Shown here: piece by piece, positions 60,817-64,000 of the stretch
Layout: every line of letters begins with the position of its first letter
How positions within the stretch are numbered: the stretch's first letter is position 1
Assembly (NCBI RefSeq): GCF_028610625.1
Contig: NZ_JAQQWU010000005.1
Location: 183,119-247,118 of the forward strand
Reading direction: 5' to 3'
Source of the DNA: Guptibacillus spartinae
GTDB lineage: Bacteria; Bacillota; Bacilli; Bacillales; Guptibacillaceae
DNA length: 64,000 bases
Notes under the pieces: model-generated
Databases searched by the model: none
Seen by the model: the letters and a program-made list of their open reading frames with translations, nothing else
What the model was told of the DNA's origin: nothing
Made by a program: the position numbers and the translations under genes

Positions 60817-60891
60817 TTATCGAGAATGACTAGTAAATCCACAGGAAATGCGCAAGGACGCTTCTTGTACATTTTCAAGTAAACGAAGCAT
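60817..60891 (-). CDS. candidate 24-residue microprotein coupled to the upstream gene
   Basis: MLRLLENVQEASLRISCGFT begins this 24-codon frame. AAGGAGTGA contains the stop codon of the upstream membrane gene and lies just before the ATG, so reinitiation is plausible. The frame is short and could be fortuitous. Confidence 0.3.
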   Translation of the reverse strand: MLRLLENVQEASLRISCGFTSHSR

Positions 60892-60896
60892 GATGA

Positions 60897-61727
60897 TCAC
60901 TCCTTGTTTCGTTCTAAAGGATATAATTCATATTCCCAACGATGCGTACACTCTTCTAACATGTAATAACCCCGCTCTTCATTTGGTACAATGCGTGTGC
61001 ATTGTTGATTCGGAATAACGCCATAACTATAATCACTGGATACGTCAATCCAGCTTTCACCAGAGGGCTCATCATAGCGAACGACTAATTGATACCCATT
61101 TACGTTTATCGTTTCACCATCCTCTTTGTTTTGCACCTTTCTCATAAAGGCTTCGATCGCAGCATCAGTCACTTCTGGCGAGTTGGAAGAAGAGCTAAGA
61201 TGAACTTCCTTTGTTCCTTCCACTGTATGAAAACGGACTGTGTGATCTCCAATCCATTCAGGATTTTCTAAACCGAGTGCAGCTTCTGCGTCGTATCCCG
61301 GATTGTTGACACTTTGGACCACCATGCGAATAGATTCATCTCCTAAACGCTTTCCAATAATCCCAAAATTCGTTTTATAAAAGTGGTAAAGATAGGTCGT
61401 TTCTCCAAGCGTAAAGTCTCGATATTCAATGGTAAGCGACTGAAGCGATTGTGATTTGATCGTCTTATAGCTGTAGTGTGTAAACAAGAGCTGGACACTC
61501 GAAATCAGCATAAAGAATAACCCGATGATGAGGACAAGAATGGTCATCCACTTCGGAATACGAGGCGAGCGAAAGCCAATCACCGTGAGAACTACAACAT
61601 GGATGATGATGGGAATCAGCATGCCTGTTGGTTTCAAAAATAAAAAAAAGTAGTCCGAGAGAGCCATTATCAAAAGAAGAAGATCCATCGCAGCTAAAAA
61701 CACGAATACCCATTTTGTTTTGGTCAT
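60897..61727 (-). CDS. membrane protein with extracytoplasmic domain, unknown function
   Basis: This encodes 276 residues. Three N-terminal helices (about 5-85) precede a soluble domain of about 190 residues with a beta-rich look (TIEYRDFTLGETTYLYHFYK, INVNGYQLVVRYDEPSGESW). Two Cys near the C terminus (QQCTRIVP and LEECTHRW) could form a disulphide outside the cell. GGAGA precedes the ATG. I do not recognise the family. Confidence 0.7.
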   Translation of the reverse strand: MTKTKWVFVFLAAMDLLLLIMALSDYFFLFLKPTGMLIPIIIHVVVLTVIGFRSPRIPKWMTILVLIIGLFFMLISSVQLLFTHYSYKTIKSQSLQSLTIEYRDFTLGETTYLYHFYKTNFGIIGKRLGDESIRMVVQSVNNPGYDAEAALGLENPEWIGDHTVRFHTVEGTKEVHLSSSSNSPEVTDAAIEAFMRKVQNKEDGETINVNGYQLVVRYDEPSGESWIDVSSDYSYGVIPNQQCTRIVPNEERGYYMLEECTHRWEYELYPLERNKE

Positions 61728-61765
61728 GAAAAGTCTCCAATTTTCTCTTGTATTTAGAGTAAGAT

Positions 61766-62353
61766 TTAAGCGTTATGTAATTGATCATGTAAAACGACAG
61801 CCATTCCAATCAGGATGATTTGTTCGAATGGCGTCGGCGATTTTATATGGTGCAGGTGATAATACCCACCAGAAAACAAGGAATCTTTTAATCTTACTGC
61901 TCGAGCCGACTTTTTTTGAATAGAGGCGATGATTTCATTTGTTTCTTCATTCTGAACGCTTAAGTGGAGGGAATTATTTTTTCCAATCGCTTTTATGTAT
62001 GGATCTCCTTCAGGTAATCTAGCAGAAATAATCTGGTTCTTCATTCCTAACGTTTGCTTTAGAACCGCAAGTCTTTCACCCTCAGCTCCCAATACTTCTA
62101 CGTCTCTATTGAACCCTCTGTTCTTTTTAAGTTGAGCAACCACCTCTCCCCTAACATTACTTACGTAAAAATGCTTACTCGAAACGGCATGCAGATTGAT
62201 CCATTTCAAAAGTTGATTCTTCCACTCAATTGACGTTTTCATTTCTTCAATTCTACCAATCATACGCTTTCCTGCATAAAGACTGTATTCTCTGCTTTGA
62301 CTTTTCAAGATGGAATCTTCATTCATACTCAGATTAGAATCGTTAGAAAGCAT
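61766..62353 (-). CDS. LURP-one/tubby-like protein (tentative)
   Basis: This encodes 195 residues, soluble except for a final hydrophobic stretch (FEQIILIGMAVVLHDQLHN). The middle has repeated short strands (FYVSNVRGEVVAQLKKN, VEVLGAEGERLAVLKQ, YIKAIGKNNSLHLSV) like the LURP-one-related/tubby C-terminal barrel, with the terminal helix passing through it. This is a resemblance only. AAGGAGATG precedes the ATG. Confidence 0.55.
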   Translation of the reverse strand: MLSNDSNLSMNEDSILKSQSREYSLYAGKRMIGRIEEMKTSIEWKNQLLKWINLHAVSSKHFYVSNVRGEVVAQLKKNRGFNRDVEVLGAEGERLAVLKQTLGMKNQIISARLPEGDPYIKAIGKNNSLHLSVQNEETNEIIASIQKKSARAVRLKDSLFSGGYYHLHHIKSPTPFEQIILIGMAVVLHDQLHNA

Positions 62354-62677
62354 CGGTCATCTCCTTTCTAACTTAGCATCTTTTAATCGAATCTTTTACA
62401 TATGTTACCACTAATTCATTTTTCTCTAAAGGCGTGAATGAAAAAAGTACTCGTGTTTACTTCTAAAGGGTTCCGTTTAGAGGTGAAAAATCAAAAATAG
62501 TGATCGTAAGGACCTACGTTTTGACACTGCAATTGATATACGTATATAAAAAAAGACTCATTTATTTGACGAGTCTTTTGTCTATATATCTTTACAGGGA
62601 ACTATATTTTTTTCTTATTCCATTTAGGCTCCAAGATAACAGAAGAGTTGATTTCTATTAACGAAGCAGAGAGTTCG
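62354..62677. other. intergenic region
   Basis: It contains the terminator at 62548 and a plus-strand TTGACA-N16-TATATA (62521-62548) that runs directly into the same hairpin. No gene is seen, so that promoter-like match may be accidental. Confidence 0.4.
62548..62579 (-). terminator. terminator of the alpha/beta hydrolase gene
   Basis: AAAAGACTC pairs with GAGTCTTTT across an 11-base loop, with seven Ts on the minus strand. Confidence 0.75.
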
Positions 62678-63565
62678 TCAACTTAATAGGAAATTTAATA
62701 CTTCAGATTTTAACTCTTGTTGGAAAAGCTCTCTATTAAATCCTTCAGGATCTTGGGAAGGAGGAAATGAAGGGGACTTCATATTTGCTGGGAAAGGACT
62801 CAAAAAAGAGAAGTGTCCAGCATTTTCTATAACTTTGTGCACAACTTGTTCAGGATTTACAATTCCTTTCAATAAAAATTCAGCATGAAAAGAAGGTGTG
62901 ATCTCATCCTTTTCGCCTGTCATCATTAAAATTGGTATTTTGACTTTTTCAAGTGCCCCTTCACTCCTAAACCACCCCAAAGCAGGTGCTAATAAAATTA
63001 CTTTATTTATTCGTTCATCAACTTCTACTTCAATTTTTCTAGGTATTTGATTCTCCGTTTCCCAAGGAAGAGTAGATGGTGTACCTCCCGTCACTGCTAT
63101 TGCGGTATAGCCACCCATTGAATGTCCAACAATCGAAATTTCATCAAATTTTACGTGCTCTTTAAATAGTTTGTCGTTATAAAACCAGTCAATGACTTGA
63201 GTTATATTTTTAGGTCTACTTTCTAATATTGTTGTTGTATTTTCTAACTGATTGTCATTTACATTATTAAATGGATGCTCAGGCATCGCTACTATAAATC
63301 CACTTTTAGCTAAATTCCTAGCTAGCTTTCTATAAACAAGTGGCGTTCCACCAGTACCATGAGAGATGACGACTAATGGAAACGCTTGATCTTGAAGGTT
63401 TGCATCAATTGAAACTTTTAATTTATATGGTCCTATGCTCTCTTCTTTTTCAGGCTTTTCAGTAGGGTACAAAACTAGCATAGGAAAGCTCACGCCTAGA
63501 TTTTCATCTATAACATCTACCTTCATAAAACCTGAAAACTTTTCATTTTCCATATCGTTTATCAA
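62678..63565 (-). CDS. alpha/beta hydrolase (dienelactone/PAF-acetylhydrolase-like)
   Basis: This encodes 295 residues, with no signal peptide. The oxyanion strand VVISHGTGGTPLVYRKLARNL near 64 and the nucleophile elbow GHSMGGYTA near 147 are clear. The acid is probably the Asp of TGEKDEITP near 216, and the base the His of NAGHFSFL near 247. It resembles the predicted dienelactone hydrolase and platelet-activating-factor acetylhydrolase-like esterases. Start is TTG, 7 bases after GAGGTGG. Confidence 0.85.
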   Translation of the reverse strand: MINDMENEKFSGFMKVDVIDENLGVSFPMLVLYPTEKPEKEESIGPYKLKVSIDANLQDQAFPLVVISHGTGGTPLVYRKLARNLAKSGFIVAMPEHPFNNVNDNQLENTTTILESRPKNITQVIDWFYNDKLFKEHVKFDEISIVGHSMGGYTAIAVTGGTPSTLPWETENQIPRKIEVEVDERINKVILLAPALGWFRSEGALEKVKIPILMMTGEKDEITPSFHAEFLLKGIVNPEQVVHKVIENAGHFSFLSPFPANMKSPSFPPSQDPEGFNRELFQQELKSEVLNFLLS

Positions 63566-63713
63566 TTAAAAACCACCTCTTTTTTTTCATAAATATCATT
63601 ATCACAACAAATACTTCCACGAATAAACTGCTCCGTCAGTTAAAAAACGATCGATATGTTAAACAATCGCTCCGAGATAATTGAGTATGAGATATAACTT
63701 ATTTCTGTCGAAT

Positions 63714-63944
63714 TCACCACTCAATATCTTCATAAATATCAGAGATAAATCTTCCATCCACTTTACCCTCTTCGAACAATTGTTTCGCTGTACTAAACTC
63801 TTGAGTAACTGAGCCTTTTACTTTTGTTAAGTAAAATCTCTCTTCATCTTGGCTAATCCAATATTCATTATTACCATAATGGAAATTGTACTCTTCTCCA
63901 ATGTGAATTCCATTTTGAAACTCTTTGAACTGATCTTTAGTCAT
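63714..63944 (-). CDS. small soluble protein, unknown function
   Basis: This encodes 76 residues, acidic, with a YNFHYGNNEYWISQDEERFY centre suggestive of a small beta-sheet protein. GGAG is 7 bases before the ATG. The same frame stays open upstream to the window edge (LQALVETLEWSDE precedes the Met), so a longer protein starting outside the window is possible. No family is recognised. Confidence 0.55.
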   Translation of the reverse strand: MTKDQFKEFQNGIHIGEEYNFHYGNNEYWISQDEERFYLTKVKGSVTQEFSTAKQLFEEGKVDGRFISDIYEDIEW

Positions 63945-64000
63945 TTCATCACTCCATTCAAGTGTTTCAACTAGAGCTTGTAAAAAGCTAAACGAAACGA

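Overview
The window comes from the chromosome of a low-GC, Gram-positive spore-former of the Bacillaceae. The evidence is dense AGGAGG-type ribosome-binding sites, many TTG and GTG starts, and lipoproteins with [LAG]-C lipoboxes. Gene families typical of Bacillus are present: an IDEAL-domain protein, a Spo0E-like phosphatase, a KinB-like kinase, glcU-gdh, RsbR-type STAS proteins and a class D sortase. Ordinary metabolic and transport genes dominate. I see no prophage, insertion sequence, CRISPR array, rRNA or tRNA. The species is not determinable from what I can read; a halotolerant or alkaliphilic relative of Bacillus is an inference.

Layout. 0-8.3 kb: a partial NUDIX hydrolase, two small membrane proteins, a ketone-body-like cluster (BCCT transporter, 3-hydroxybutyrate dehydrogenase, GntP-family permease), then feoA with a feoB split into separate GTPase and permease genes. 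8.3-15.5 kb: an oxidoreductase, an amino-acid permease, a lipoprotein, glutamate dehydrogenase, a Gfo/Idh/MocA oxidoreductase and an acetamidase gene broken by an in-frame stop. 15.6-25.9 kb: a Pho-type alkaline phosphatase, small membrane and regulatory proteins, a GltS-type symporter, a HAD phosphatase, an excalibur surface protein beside a class D sortase, and a divergent PRPP synthetase. 26-34.3 kb: a GAF-STAS protein, an aldo/keto reductase and a Fur-boxed siderophore uptake operon that includes a ferredoxin-NADP reductase. 34.4-40.7 kb: a stand-alone glutamine synthetase behind a TnrA/GlnR box, a Spo0E-like protein, a guanine riboswitch with its purine permease, and a LysR/FMN-reductase divergent pair. 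40.9-46.8 kb: a fructan/sucrose utilisation operon with its LacI regulator and twin operators. 46.8-48.0 kb: a yybP-ykoY manganese riboswitch in front of a CaCA-family exchanger. 48-64 kb: SDRs, sigma-factor fragments, an RsbR paralogue, a KinB-like kinase, glcU-gdh with a possible sigma-G promoter, a formate/nitrite channel, a P450 with a TetR-type operator, an Rrf2 regulator and several membrane proteins.

Regulation is unusually readable here. Fur, PhoP, TnrA/GlnR, LacI and TetR-type operators sit at sensible distances from core promoters, and two metabolite or metal riboswitches precede transporters. The main non-genic signal is a short dispersed element built on GGTGCCTGTCACC(ACCCG), with at least five clear copies and one that now supplies a ribosome-binding site. 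A second is a five-copy array of CGCGGAAT spaced 20-21 bp. No large new defence or biosynthetic system is evident. The most unusual items are the split FeoB, the degenerate sortase substrate, the altered PRPP synthetase and glutamine synthetase paralogues, and the sigma-factor fragments.
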